A stretch of DNA of 64,000 nucleotides from Rebecca billardiae RCC1528. Its lineage: Eukaryota; Haptophyta. This document shows, one piece after another, positions 32,187-43,925 of the stretch. Location: positions 434,001-498,000 of the forward strand of contig OZ251240.1 in assembly GCA_965240325.2 (NCBI GenBank), written 5' to 3'. The notes below the pieces were generated by a model. The model was not told the origin of the DNA and did no database searches. It saw only the letters and a list, made by a program, of their open reading frames with translations. The position numbers and the translations under genes are program-made. The first letter of the stretch is position 1; each line of letters starts with the position of its first letter.

Positions 32187-32290
32187 GTTGATGAAATTAA
32201 TTTGTACATCATAGACCACCAAGCGGCAAGGCGGCAAGCTGTCTCCGGCTGGTGAGCGACCGCCCGTGCTGGCAGCAGGACCGATCACCG

Positions 32291-33841
32291 ATGCCGAAGA
32301 ACGTCTCCAGCGTCGCGCTCGTCGCGTTCGCGCTCCTCTCCGCCGCCGCGGTGCACGCTGCCAAGTCTGCGGCGGCCCCGTCGCCTCCGCTCTGCCCCGT
32401 CGCATCACCTCAGCCCCGTCGGCTCGGTGTGCGTGGCTGGTTCTCTGGGCCGCCGCCACCCGAGCCGCCACCGGCCGACCTTGCGCCGGCGCTCCTGATC
32501 CTCCCCGGCGTGCGCTCGATCGTCTCACTGATCGGCATCGCCACGATTATCGCAGCGGTGTGGTATACTGACCGCGCGTGGGACGAGCGCGGGAGCGCGG
32601 CATACAAACGCGCCAAGCCCGACGGCGTCAACGAGCGTGACGTTGTGATCCCGCGTGAGGAGCTCGACGCCGCCTTCCCCTACCCGTGGGCCTTCATCCT
32701 GGGCTGGGTCATATTCGGCGTTGCGTGCCTCTTCCCTCCCGGCGACGCCGTCGCGCCCGCTGCCGGGGCGTCCAACCTGGCAGCGCTCGCCTTCTCGCTC
32801 GCGCTCGGCTGGATCGCGTCAGTGCCCATGGGCGAGGCAGTGCGCACCCGCAACCACTCCTTCAAGCTGCACCTCGGCATGGCGTTTGTGCTCTGCTGGA
32901 TCGGCCTGTCCGTCTCGCTCGGGCTCGACGCGCAGCTCGCGCTGCGCAACCGCGGGCTCGCGCTTGGCCTGTGCCTCGTGGGCGCGTTCATGATCATCGC
33001 TTCGATGAAGATCCTGTGGAAGTTCCGCAAGATGGGTGACAGCTGGGAGCAGGAGGGTCGGCCCAATCCCAACCCGATGGTGTACAACATGGGCGGGCCG
33101 CTCTTCGTCTTCGGCTGGTTCCTCGTCTGGGTTGGTATGTGCGCCGCCGACGCGTGCGGCGACATGCTCTCGCGTGTCGACTGCTCGCAGGGCGGCTGCG
33201 GGCTTCCCGTCTACTTCAACCTGCGCTCGGCACTCGCCTTCTACGCGGGCGTGGGCATGGTCCCAGTCGTGATGATGCTCGACTACGCGCACGACGAGGG
33301 CGCCGAGTTCACCGGCTTCGGCACCGACGGCCGCTTCTTCGGGCGCTTCCTCGAGTCGCCTATTCCCTTCCTGATGATGTGGACGTTCCTCGGCCTCACC
33401 GGCTTCATTGCGGGCGACAACACCTTTGACGTGAGCCCGGGCCCGCGCGCGTACGTCATCCTGGTCAACTGCATTGCGCAGGGCGTTGACGCTGGCGTAC
33501 TCATCCAGACGGCCCTGTACGAGCACGACATGTCGCGCAAGAACAAGTGGAGCGTCCCCTTCCTGCTCATGTTTATCCACCTCGGCGTCACGCTTGGCTT
33601 GCGCGTCGACTACTCCGGGCTGAACTACGGCGGGCTGGCCCTCGCCCTCTCCCTCCCCGGCGCGATGCTCGTCGTCGCTGGGCAGATTACCATCTTTGGC
33701 GACCGCAAGCGCGGCGACTACTGGATGCAGCACAACGGCCAGGAGGTGAACCCCAACCCAGTCGTCTACTCACCCGGTGAGATCCTCTTCACGACTGGCT
33801 GGGTGCTCCTCAGCCTCGCCTTCTCCCTCTTCGAGCACTGA
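32291..33841 (+). CDS. Multi-pass membrane protein with internal two-fold repeat
   Basis: The ATG at 32291 opens a signal peptide (MPKNVSSVALVAFALLSAAA); the protein is 516 aa. After a Pro-rich linker there are about ten hydrophobic segments. Two halves share the pattern RKxGDxWxQ...NPNPxVYxxG followed by a helix: KMGDSWEQEGRPNPNPMVYN near mid-protein and RGDYWMQHNGQEVNPNPVVY near the C-terminus. This points to internal duplication and pseudo-symmetry, as in many transporters. I do not recognise the family. The start lies only 155 bp after the foldback element and 105 bp after the last repeat B base, so its promoter is at least partly repeat-derived. Codon use is ordinary for the window. Confidence 0.8.
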   Translation: MPKNVSSVALVAFALLSAAAVHAAKSAAAPSPPLCPVASPQPRRLGVRGWFSGPPPPEPPPADLAPALLILPGVRSIVSLIGIATIIAAVWYTDRAWDERGSAAYKRAKPDGVNERDVVIPREELDAAFPYPWAFILGWVIFGVACLFPPGDAVAPAAGASNLAALAFSLALGWIASVPMGEAVRTRNHSFKLHLGMAFVLCWIGLSVSLGLDAQLALRNRGLALGLCLVGAFMIIASMKILWKFRKMGDSWEQEGRPNPNPMVYNMGGPLFVFGWFLVWVGMCAADACGDMLSRVDCSQGGCGLPVYFNLRSALAFYAGVGMVPVVMMLDYAHDEGAEFTGFGTDGRFFGRFLESPIPFLMMWTFLGLTGFIAGDNTFDVSPGPRAYVILVNCIAQGVDAGVLIQTALYEHDMSRKNKWSVPFLLMFIHLGVTLGLRVDYSGLNYGGLALALSLPGAMLVVAGQITIFGDRKRGDYWMQHNGQEVNPNPVVYSPGEILFTTGWVLLSLAFSLFEH

Positions 33842-34618
33842 GGACGTGGACGTGCGGGCTGGATTCATCCTGGCGACCTGCATCCCAGCGATGCTGGCGC
33901 GATCTCACTGTGGAAGAGTGAATGCATTCGGAGACTATCGACGACGACGCGATCCACCCGTGGCGCGGAGCAGAGAGCGCAAGCTGATCACGTCGCGGGG
34001 CAGGTACTACGCGGTCGGTAGCCAGTGAGGAGTGACGGCGCGACCCGTCGCCTGCGACGCCGTGAGCGCGGCCATCATGCCGGCGGACCTGCTGCCGAGT
34101 GCTGGAGTGCTGCGATGCCCGATACAGCGTATCCGGCTCTTGGAAAAGGCGTAACGTCCGTATTTCATACGCAGGCCCCTGAGGGAGGGACCTGCGCAGG
34201 TTCCTGATACGGAAGGTCCCTAGTGTGACAGATTGTCGTCTGTCAGTGTCTGAGTGCACGACGCGGTCTGAGCGCGCGCGCGCGCGGCGCGCCGCGCGCG
34301 CAGCGCGCGCCGACGCAGTGTCTGGTGAGCTGAGTTGCGTTGCTGGTGGAGCGGCGCGCCGCGCGCGCCGCAGGCGCGCGCGGCGCGCAGAGCCGCGCGC
34401 TACACGCCAAAAAGACGCGCAAGGCCCTTACGATGCAAATGCTTCAATCCGCACCTCGATCCGAGTTGATGGTGAAGAGTTATGGCTGTTTTCGTGCGCG
34501 CTGGCCCGCAGGGGCGGCGGGCGCGGGGCTGCGTGATGTAGACCTCGATGCCGACATTGGCGCAAGCGACAAGCGCAGGGTGCTCACTGCGCAGGCGTGA
34601 GCACGGGGCAGGGGGATG
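33842..34618. other. Intergenic spacer with a GC-alternating tract
   Basis: No gene is supported. Alternating GC runs (GCGCGCGC words) at 34268-34315 and 34350-34400 could form Z-DNA or hairpins. The region lies between the 3' ends of the membrane protein gene and the frame-broken gene. Confidence 0.45.
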
Positions 34619-36320
34619 TCAGCACACGCGCGCCGGCGCCGTGTTGGGCGGCGGGCGCGCCGCGCGCGTGCCACCGTGCACCTTCGAGATGTCAGCGGGC
34701 AGCTTGGACCCTCCGCGCCCGTGCTTCTGCACGACCTTGCTCTGCTCGGCGCGGTTCCGCGTGGCCGCGGAGGTGTGCGTGAAGTGCCACGCCCTGCCCT
34801 TGAAGTGGATCGACAGCGCGCGATCGAGGAAGGGGATGCACTCGGCGAGGTGCGGCTTGGGCGCGCGTTCCAGCAGACCACTGCTTCCTCGACGCCCGCC
34901 TTGAACGAGAGGTGGCGCCCCGGCGTCGCGCAGCGGTCCCACACGCCTCCCATGCCCTCGACGACCGCCTCAGACGCGCCCTTGAGCGCGCAGTGCTGGA
35001 AGAGGTAGAGGTAGCTGAGGCAGCACTCGTAGAACTTGGGAAGAGAGAAGACGTCCTGCGCGAGCACGGCCGAGCTGGTCGCCCCGAGCCACCGCGCGCG
35101 GTGCAGCTCACTCGCGTCGATCAGCAAGCGGCAGAGCGCGTTGAACTCGCCGACGACCACCTCGTCTCGCGGCAGCGTGATGCCGTGCCACCGGGAAGCA
35201 GAGTCGGGCGCGCCGACAAAGTCGGCGACGGTGCGCGCGCCGCGCGCGGAGCCGGAGGGCGTTCCGGCAGACGGGCGCGCCCAGCCGGCGAGGGTGCGCA
35301 GATGTCCAGCAGCATGAGCGCGGTACTGCTCGCCCTCGACGCTCAAGCTGGCCATCTTGCGCAGGTCGAGGCAGCCCGCCATCGCAGCGAGCAGATGCTC
35401 GGCGCTGCCCTGCTGCCGAAACCTGCGCAGCTCGTAGTTGTCGGCGATGCGCTTCGCCATCTCGGCGACGCCGTTCAGCGCGAACTTGATCGCGCGCCGC
35501 GCCTCCTCCGCTTTGGGCTTCGACTCGATCATCGGGAACTCGCGGCGGAAAGCTGCGCCGAGCCGCAGCTCCGAGGGCAGCGTCAGCGAGATCGCCTTGT
35601 GCTCGCGAATCAGCTGCGGCGTGCAGTTCTCGAGGTCGGCCATGTTGGCGCGCAGGAACTCGAGAGCGGGCACGCCAAGCTGCTGCGAGCCGGCCGGCGC
35701 GGGCATCACGCGCGACACGTCGCCTCGGCGCAGGTCGCCAGCGAGTTGACGCCTTGACGGAGGAGCTCGATAAAGGCGCGAGGGGCAGCATCGCACTCCC
35801 GCAGCAGTGAGTTCACCTCTTGCTCAGGGAGGGACGCGTCGACGGCTCATCTGCTCGCTGGTGCGCGCCATCTGCATGAGCAGCGACCCGTGGCTCGAGG
35901 GCGGCAGCAGTGCGTGTGACGCGTCATCACCGTTGCCGTCGCTGTCTGCTTGAGTCAAATCTAGTGCGTCGGCAGCAGCGCAGTCGTCGGCCGCGCTCGC
36001 CCGCGGCCCTGGCGGCGTCCAGCTGGGCTGTCTCGCCCGCGGCTCTGGCGGCGTCCAGCTGGCGGACTGGACGTCGCCGGATTCGTCGATGCGCCGGCGC
36101 CTCGGGTCCGCGCGCGCTGCGTCCGCAGCACCTGCATCGTCATCGTCAGAGTCCGCGTCCTCGATGGGGTCGGACGCGAGCTCAACCGCGCCGCGCTTGA
36201 AGCCGTGAAACGCAGCGAAAGCTTGCTGCTGCCTCGAGAGTAGCGCCTCGTAGGCTGCGCACAACCGCCTGTGCTTCGCCAGGTTCTTCCCGAACCCGAG
36301 CGCGGCCGGCCGCGGAAGTT
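34619..36320 (-). pseudogene. Frame-broken gene of unknown family
   Basis: Coherent protein segments occur in order but in different frames. First comes GFGKNLAKHRR...HGFKRGAVELASDPIED (36320-35824, acidic and Ser-rich). Next is LPEQEVNSLLRECDAAPRAFIELL (about 35850-35720). Then follows a longer helical part from MPAPAGSQQLGVPALEFLRA through KFYECCLSYLYLFQHCALKG (35705-34880). Last is HLAECIPFLDRALSIHFKGRAW down to a stop at 34619. The joins near 35830, 35720 and 34870 show no clear GTGCG...CAG intron, so frameshifts (decay or sequence errors) are more likely than splicing. The sequence KVVQKHGRGGSK near the end is basic. No family is recognised. Confidence 0.45.
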
Positions 36321-37345
36321 CTGAAGTACCGTGTACGGTCCGTTGGTTCAGTAAGTAGTGTCTGACGACGTACGACTGTCTGTCAATCTGTTATCTATCA
36401 TTATCGATTGTCAATGTAGATCTCAATTAAGGCACAACCGCACAAGAGTTGAGAGTGTGTGACTTGTACGCTGCGAGTCTGCGACCGTGCGACACAGTTA
36501 CGGCATTACGCGCAACCCGTTGGCCGTTACGCCCGTTAGGCCGTTACGCTGGCAGGTCCCCTGAGGCTGAGCGCCCACAGTGTACGCAGGTCCCTCAGCA
36601 GATTCCAAGAGCCGGCAGCGTATCGGATATGGTGCCTGGCAGTGCCCATCAGTCATCACGGTCTCGGACTCGGTGCAGTGACGAGTGAAAACATCGTAGT
36701 CAGTATACTGCTAGCTAGCTGCTATCTTCGAAAAGCTAGTATGTCGCGTAACAGTAGTCGTCATGTACGCTGACGGTACTACTAGAGTACTACCGTAACT
36801 ACGGACTACTCTACGTACTGCTCGGCTGACGACCGCGTCCGCGGGTCTAAGCCTAATATAGCGGCTCACAGTCATCAGCACTGCTCTGAAGTCGGAGCGA
36901 TGTGCACAGCGATTCATCATCGGCACTTTGCAGCGCGGCAGCGCCCGGGGGGCCCGCCGGAGCAGGCTTGACCTGCGCCAGTCCGGGCCGTCATGCATCG
37001 CTATCGGCGACACATCGTCAGACCTGTCCGGGATACTCGCACTATGATACTCGGATCCGGGCTGAGCCTGATGAGTCGTCATTGATTATTGAATCACTCC
37101 AAATATCGTCGATCATCAATATGATCGATCATCAGTCTGAGTCCTACACTCGGTACACTTGCCCGCCACTATATACTGATCAGTGATCTGTCGCGCCCCC
37201 GGCTCGGGCCGGCTCACGTGCCCATGCATGATACCGCGCATGGCATCAAGTGTCGCGGGCGTGCTAGACCGCAGGCAGTGCGGGGCACCGCGCCGCGCAA
37301 GCTGGCGCCCGGGCCAGCTCGTCGACACCGCGCGCTCCGGGCGCC
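36321..37345. other. Intergenic spacer
   Basis: AT-richer DNA made of short cryptic repeats (CGTTACG words at 36500-36550; TAGTAC and CTAGCT words at 36700-36820). No gene is supported. Confidence 0.45.
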
Positions 37346-38350
37346 CTACGCGCTGCTGCCCTCGCGCGGCGCCTCCGCGCTCGCCGCGACCATCGCGCGG
37401 CGCGATGCGATCACGCCCATCGCGCCGAGGATCATCCCGGCCGCAAAGAGGGAGGACGCGACCAGCAGCGCCGTCTGCCGCCAGGTGCGCGCGCGCGGCT
37501 CGGCGGCGTTGGCATCGCCGCCCGGCGCGTCCGACTCCACCGTCGCCGCCGCCTGCACAGACTTGCCCGCCGCGTCGCGCCCGGCGGCGTGGAACTGCTC
37601 GGAGAGCATCGCCGCGCACCGGCCGTGCACGATCCGAATCGTCGACACGGTCGCCGACAGCTTCTCGCCGTAGTAGTTGGTCACCTGGCGCGAGTGCCCG
37701 TCGAGGACGAGGACGAGCTCGTCCGAGGCTCGGCGCACCGTCCAGCCCCGCGCGTCAAGCGCGGCGACCACCACCTCGCAGTTGGACAGCTCGAGCTCGA
37801 GGCCCGGCAGGTGGCCGAACACGCCGTGGTGCGAGACGAGCGCGATGTGCGTCTCCGGCCGCGCGAGCAGCCACGCGCCCAGCCGCGCGAGCCGCTCGCG
37901 CAGCGCGGCGCACCCCTCGGGCTGCATCGTGAAGCGCGCCACGTCGAACGGCGCGGGCTTCTCGTACCACTTGGGCGAGCACAGCGAGAGCTCGAACGTG
38001 GCGGCAAAGCCCCGGCGCTCGAGCTCGGCACGCTCAGAGCCCGTGTCCGACGGGTGCGCGCCCGTCTCCTGCGCGTCGGGGTGCGCGATGAATTTGGGCG
38101 GCGGGCCAGACCTTCCGAGGAACCCGATCTCCGCGGTCTCCAGGCAGCGTGTCAGCGGCGACGCGACGACGAGCTCGACCTCGGCGCCGGCGAGCAGCGG
38201 CGAGACATCGAGCAGCCGCGCCTGCCGCCGGCCGAGCTCGGTGAGCCGGGGGTCGCGGAGGGTCAGGTCGCCCGAGACGTTGTGCTCCGCCTGCCCGTGC
38301 CGCACGAGATAGATCACCTTCTTGTGCCCGTCGCTCGGCGGCGCCGACAT
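37346..38350 (-). CDS. Histidine phosphatase (phosphoglycerate-mutase-like) with C-terminal membrane anchor
   Basis: The 334-aa protein starts at the ATG 38348-38350 (MSAPPSDGHKKVIYLVRHGQ). The catalytic RHG motif is in LVRHGQAEHN. The conserved Arg of SPLTRCLETA and the second catalytic His of LVSHHGVFGHL are in place, so the active site looks complete. Near the C-terminus, TALLVASSLFAAGMILGAMG is a transmembrane segment after a Lys/Asp-rich linker. A cytosol-facing, membrane-tethered phosphatase is likely. The family acts on many phosphorylated small molecules and proteins, so the substrate is open. The frame is open further upstream into the MITE, but that extension has no support. Confidence 0.85.
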   Translation of the reverse strand: MSAPPSDGHKKVIYLVRHGQAEHNVSGDLTLRDPRLTELGRRQARLLDVSPLLAGAEVELVVASPLTRCLETAEIGFLGRSGPPPKFIAHPDAQETGAHPSDTGSERAELERRGFAATFELSLCSPKWYEKPAPFDVARFTMQPEGCAALRERLARLGAWLLARPETHIALVSHHGVFGHLPGLELELSNCEVVVAALDARGWTVRRASDELVLVLDGHSRQVTNYYGEKLSATVSTIRIVHGRCAAMLSEQFHAAGRDAAGKSVQAAATVESDAPGGDANAAEPRARTWRQTALLVASSLFAAGMILGAMGVIASRRAMVAASAEAPREGSSA

Positions 38351-38492
38351 TCTACTTTGGGTTAGTTGCCGCGCGGCCCCTGCCCCCTCGAGGTCTACAG
38401 CCCCGACCTTCGTCAGTTCCTCGAACCAGTGCAAATGAACCTTGGTTCGCCCGTGTAGGAGCTCCAAAGTAAAATACCCGCCGCGGTTGCAC

Positions 38493-39103
38493 GTATGGAG
38501 CGCTCGTTGGAACTTGGCGGGGCTTGGAACTTGACACCGCATTTCCCAGCGAAGTGCCCCATCTCGGCGGGGCTGGCACGGTCGGCACACGCTCCTGAGC
38601 GCTCGCTTTGCGGTGCGGCAGGCCTTGGGCAGCCCAGACAGACATGCCGCGACCGAATTACCGGGCCATGCGCGCACCACACCCGCGCTACATGGCCTAC
38701 GCGCTGGACGACTGAGAGGCAACGCCGAACCACTGCATTCCACTGCCCGGCATGCACCCCGAGTCACCTTCAGAGGGCGTCGACGAGCGCAGAGCGGGTG
38801 CGTGGGAGTTCGACCAACTCGTGTACCTTCTTGCAAGCACCAGCGGCGAGGTCGCAAGCCGAACCTTGACCAGCCGTGGAACTTGAGCTGGTCGGCAGCA
38901 AAACCACCGTTCAACCCGGATCAAGTTAGCAGCGTGCGAGGAGGAGGCGCGGTGCGCGTCCGCGGCTGGCGAGAGGCGTCCGGACCGTGCCGTTCTCGGC
39001 CGCGCCCGCGCGCTTCCCGCCGCCGCGGGCCCCGTGTACGCCCGTCGTCGCCCTCGCCGCGCGGGCGCCAAACCGGCGTCAAGTTCCAACGAGCGCTCCA
39101 TAC
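38493..39103. mobile_element. 611-bp MITE-like element with perfect 24-bp terminal inverted repeats
   Basis: Positions 38493-38516 and 39080-39103 are exact reverse complements. They begin GTATGGAGCGCTCG and run into the GGAACTTG motif, which also recurs internally. If the TA within the ends is the duplicated target, the element is 605 bp with a TA duplication, as in Tc1/mariner-type MITEs. No coding frame is present. A diverged, full-length relative forms part of both arms of the foldback element. It lies between two divergently transcribed genes. Confidence 0.85.
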
Positions 39104-39275
39104 CCATACCGCTCCCGCCGACTAATTTTTTTCAATCAGTCGCGTCGCTGACCGCCTGAATGACCCTGAACAAAACTGTATATACGGGGATGGAATCAAA
39201 GTGGAGATTCGGAATCTTCGGAGTCAAGATCTTTTAAATAATATAATTCTTTATTTCCAGCCGACTTCCGCATCG

Positions 39276-40193
39276 ATGAAGCTCGTCAACGCGCTGCTGC
39301 TCCTGCTCCTCACCGTCCAGCGCGATGCAGCCGCCCAAACATGCAAGTTGCAGTATGGCATGTGGCCCAAAGCCGAATACGCCAAGTGCATGGACGACCC
39401 ATCGCGCTGCACGCAACGGACTTCCTTTCACAGGACATACCCGTGCTACTCAGAAGCCATCCGCCCACGCGAGACGCTGCATGTCATGCGCGTGCCGAAA
39501 ACAGGCTCGACCACGCTTGTGGGCCTGATCAGCCAGATTGGTTCGGCTGACATCGTCATTCACGATCACGCTGACGGCTGCGCGCACCCTGAGTGGTGCT
39601 TAGGTGCGCGACTGGGTGGGGTGCACACGCTAGCAGTGCTGCGCGAGCCTTGCGAGCGAGCATACTCCTTGTGGAAATACCTGATCCGAACCGGTCAGTG
39701 GCCAGTGGTGACAATGGACGAATTTGCGCAGAATATGAGCGACTTCCTGCGCCACGGCACCTTCGAGGCGTGCGTCGGTTCGCGTGCATCGCACGTGCTC
39801 CCGGCCAAATGGCGCAGCAATCGGGCCAAGTACGACTCTCAACACTTGTGCAGCAAGATTCTGCGCGTGCACTTCTTTCCGCAGGCGCACTGGTTCAGCT
39901 CGAACAGCACTGTCGTCTGCTTTCACTCCACCATGCTGTGCAAGCGGCTGCGCGCGGGCTTCGCAGCAGCCATGGCTTCAGCGCGCGTGCAGGTCGACCA
40001 AGAACGCCTGGCGAGCATCAGCTGCCCAAAAACAAACGTAGTGCCCGCATGGGACAAGCGATCCGCGGAAGAGGATGCGCCTGGCAAGCACCCAGACTGG
40101 TGCAAAGTGATACGCAGCGCATACGGAGAGGACGTGCTCGAGTGGCAGCGTCGGTGCGACTCTCGTGGGGCCCGTGAATTATTATTTATTTGA
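39276..40193 (+). CDS. Golgi-type sulfotransferase (heparan/chondroitin sulfotransferase-like)
   Basis: The ATG at 39276 gives a signal peptide (MKLVNALLLLLLTVQRDAAA); the protein is 305 aa. VMRVPKTGSTTLVGLI is the 5'-phosphosulfate loop that binds PAPS, and AVLREPCERAYSLWKYL is the 3'-phosphate motif with its Arg and Ser. Both are typical of the Sulfotransfer_2 type. Several Cys residues suggest a disulfide-bonded luminal domain. The enzyme should transfer sulfate from PAPS to a sugar on a secreted glycan. It is shorter than animal 2-O-sulfotransferases, so the acceptor is not predictable. Confidence 0.83.
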   Translation: MKLVNALLLLLLTVQRDAAAQTCKLQYGMWPKAEYAKCMDDPSRCTQRTSFHRTYPCYSEAIRPRETLHVMRVPKTGSTTLVGLISQIGSADIVIHDHADGCAHPEWCLGARLGGVHTLAVLREPCERAYSLWKYLIRTGQWPVVTMDEFAQNMSDFLRHGTFEACVGSRASHVLPAKWRSNRAKYDSQHLCSKILRVHFFPQAHWFSSNSTVVCFHSTMLCKRLRAGFAAAMASARVQVDQERLASISCPKTNVVPAWDKRSAEEDAPGKHPDWCKVIRSAYGEDVLEWQRRCDSRGARELLFI

Positions 40194-40924
40194 ACAATCT
40201 GCCTCGGTCGTCCGGATGGCGCGCGGTATTATTTCTATTTTTTCGGCCGGTACGGACTACGGTGCGGACTGCCGCCCGAGTCACTGCGGGACTCGCGCTC
40301 TGCCGCCGCGCCCGCTGCGGCCCGTGGCCGCGGGCCGCGGTTACAGACGGTACAACTAGTACCGGCGGCGGGTGGCCGCGGGCGCGGGCGGATACCGCGC
40401 CTCACGGCGCCCGCGGCCGCGGGACGTGCGGGCCGGTAGGCCGCCGGCGGCGGTCCGCGTGCATCACTGCATCAGCCATCACTCATCATCATCAGCTGTA
40501 GTTGAATCATTTATTAATTTATTTATATATATAATCATCAATTTATTATATTGTCTTGATAAATATATTATAATGATTCACAGTCCTTATCCGGGGTCGT
40601 CAGGCTCCGAGGCACGGTCACTGTCACGGCCGCTCGCAGGCTCACACGCGCGCTAGCGTGGCCCGCGCGCAACACCCGGCAACACCGCTGCGCCGTGGGA
40701 GGCGCCGGCCCGCGCCGGTTGATAATCATTGGAGAAAACGTGCTGCTCCTTCAAGCCCATGGCCATGACGCGCGACTTGGTGCTCGTCAGGCCGCCCGCT
40801 CGGAAGCGCCACGCGCCTCCCTGGCCTGACCTGCGCGTGCCTCGCAGCTCACTGCTGATCCTAGACGAGCCGTCCTCCGCGGCCCGCGCGCGTGCTCGCC
40901 GTGCGCGCAGCATTCGTGCGCACA
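40194..40924. other. Intergenic spacer between convergent genes
   Basis: GC islands (CGGCCGCGGG words) at 40260-40460 alternate with an AT-rich stretch at 40500-40575. No gene is supported. Confidence 0.45.
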
Positions 40925-42129
40925 TCACTGCAGCTTGATCTCGTGCAGGATCCCGTGCGTGTCGGGGGCGTCGCCCACCTGCAGCGCGCACACGTGCTCG
41001 TACAGCCGCTCGATCGTGGCGAAGCCGTCGAAGGAGACCACCTCGTTCCCGTAGGTGATCGAGCGCATCGGCGTGAGCACCACCGCGGTGCCGCACGCCG
41101 CCACCTCCTTGAGGTCGCGCACCTCCGTCCACGGCACCGGCCGCTCCTCGACGGCGATCCCCATGTCACGCGCCGCCTGCAGCACGACCTGCTTGGTGCA
41201 GGAGGGCAGCACGGAGGGCGAGCTGGGCGCGACGAGCGTGCCGTCCGCTGTCACGCCGAGGAAGTTGGACGTGGAGAACTCCTGCGCCCACCCGCGAACA
41301 CAAGCCAGCGGCGGCGCGCGCGCGCGCGCGCGGGCGTGAGCGCGGGACGCAGAGCGGCGCGCCCACGGCGGCGCGGCGCGGCGCGGCGCGGTGGCCGCGG
41401 CCGCACCTCGATGAAGGTGCGCGTCTGCGGGTCGAGGTAGAGGCAGACGGAGAAGCCGCGCTCCTTCGCCAGCTTCGACGGCAGCACGTCTGGCGCGTAG
41501 TTCCCCGCGCACTTCACGTGCCCCACGCCGAGCGGCGCGGCGCGGTCGTAGTCGCTCACGACGAGCGCGTCCACGCCCTCGAGCCCGCCCTTGTAGTACG
41601 CGCCCACGGGGCAGACGGCGAAGATGAGCGCGAACTCGGGGGCGGCGCCGAGGCCGAGCTGCGCGCCGTGGCCGAAGATGAGCGGGCGCACGTACAGCGA
41701 GCCGCCCGTGCCGCACGGCGGCACGAAATCGGCGTTTTTGCGCACGGCGGTCTCGATGCCCTCAAAGAAGAGCTCGCGCGGCACGTCGGGCATCAGGAGC
41801 CTCTTGCAGCTGTTCTGCAACCGCGTGTGGTTCGCGGCGGGGTTGAAGGCGCACACGGCGCCGCTCCGAGTCTGCAGCACCTTGAGCCCCTCGAACACCG
41901 CCTGGCCGTAGTTGAGCGCGTTCGAGAGCGCGTGGATCTTGATGTAGCCGTCGTCGGAGAAGGTCGGCCCCTGCCACGCGCCGTCCTTGTGGTTGTAGCA
42001 CACGTAGGTGTTCACGTCGCGAGCCGTGAAGCCGAGGTTCGACCAGTCCAGGTTCGCGCTGCCCGGCGCGCGCGTGCTGAGTGCGCGCGCGTGTGGCTGG
42101 AGCGCTAGCCGCCGCGCCGCCGAGAGCAT
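40925..42129 (-). CDS. BCAT: Mitochondrial-type branched-chain amino acid aminotransferase, two exons
   Basis: The join 42129-41407 and 41281-40925 encodes 359 aa. The 125-nt intron begins GTGCGG and ends CGCAG, phase 0. The N-terminus MLSAARRLALQPHARALSTR is Arg/Ser-rich and lacks acids, as in mitochondrial presequences. BCAT marks follow: LNYGQAVFEGLK, VRPLIFGHG, the PLP lysine in VGHVKCAGNYAPD, FLGVTADGTLVAPSS, and TAVVLTPMRSITYG near the C-terminus. The enzyme reversibly moves the amino group between Leu/Ile/Val and 2-oxoglutarate using PLP. It is a class IV aminotransferase of normal length with all expected motifs. Confidence 0.93.
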
Positions 42130-42689
42130 GGCCGAGCCGTGGAGGTCCCCGTGGCACCGATTGGATGCACCCACGATGGAGGGCCACGTCCCGCTCGCCC
42201 TCCCTGGTCCCCCACACCGCCAACTTATTCGTTTCAGGCTGAGTGACTATCATAGTAGTAGTAGCAGTAGTGAGTGATGGCGGCGAAGTGAGCACGAACG
42301 TCGCATTCCCCTGACAGCGCCGTCTGGGGTTGATGGCCATGTTGAGCACTTTCAACTTGGGCGATATGCCATCATTGACCAGGTCTGGCACCATGATGCA
42401 CACCTAGCGACAGAGTAGCGTGCTGACACATTCTGCAGCCGCTGGCCGGACAGCCCGGGCCGCCGCCGCTGCCGCCCGCGCGCAGTGCAGTTAGCCTGAT
42501 TCCCGTTCCCGCGCATCGTGCTCGGCCCGACTGCTCGGCGATGATGGCTTGATGCATCGGTGCGCGAGGCCATGCCCGATCCGACGGCAAGGGGCAGCCG
42601 GTCGAGCTCTCCGCGGCTCGAGCCCCACGCGGCAGCGGTGCATCTGCACAGTGCGTGCCCGACCACCAGCCGCTTCCTCCCTCCCGCCG
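42130..42689. other. Intergenic region between tandem minus-strand genes
   Basis: About 560 bp between the BCAT start and the 3' end of the DPH6-like gene. A short TAG-repeat (GTAGTAGTAGCAGTAGT) lies at about 42256-42272. No gene is supported. Confidence 0.45.
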
Positions 42690-43751
<1,062 letters not shown>

Positions 43752-43884
43752 CTACGCTGCTGGCCTTTGATGCCGACGGACCGAGACGGTCCGCATCGCA
43801 TGGAGACTTCGAGACTCAGAGTCAGACAGGAGTCAGAAGACTGAAGAGTGGCAACGATTCGGGCTGACTACGTGAGTGAGGGGT

Positions 43885-43923
<39 letters not shown>
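43885..43923 (+). repeat. Poly-G tract of 39 bases
   Basis: An uninterrupted G run, preceded by GGGGT. It could form G-quadruplexes, and its true length may differ because such runs are hard to sequence. Confidence 0.9.

Positions 43924-43925
<2 letters not shown>

Noticed and set aside
38351-38914. N-terminal extension of the histidine phosphatase into the MITE
   Set aside because: No ATG with support occurs there, and the extension would be encoded by mobile DNA; the internal ATG at 38350 sits right before the domain.
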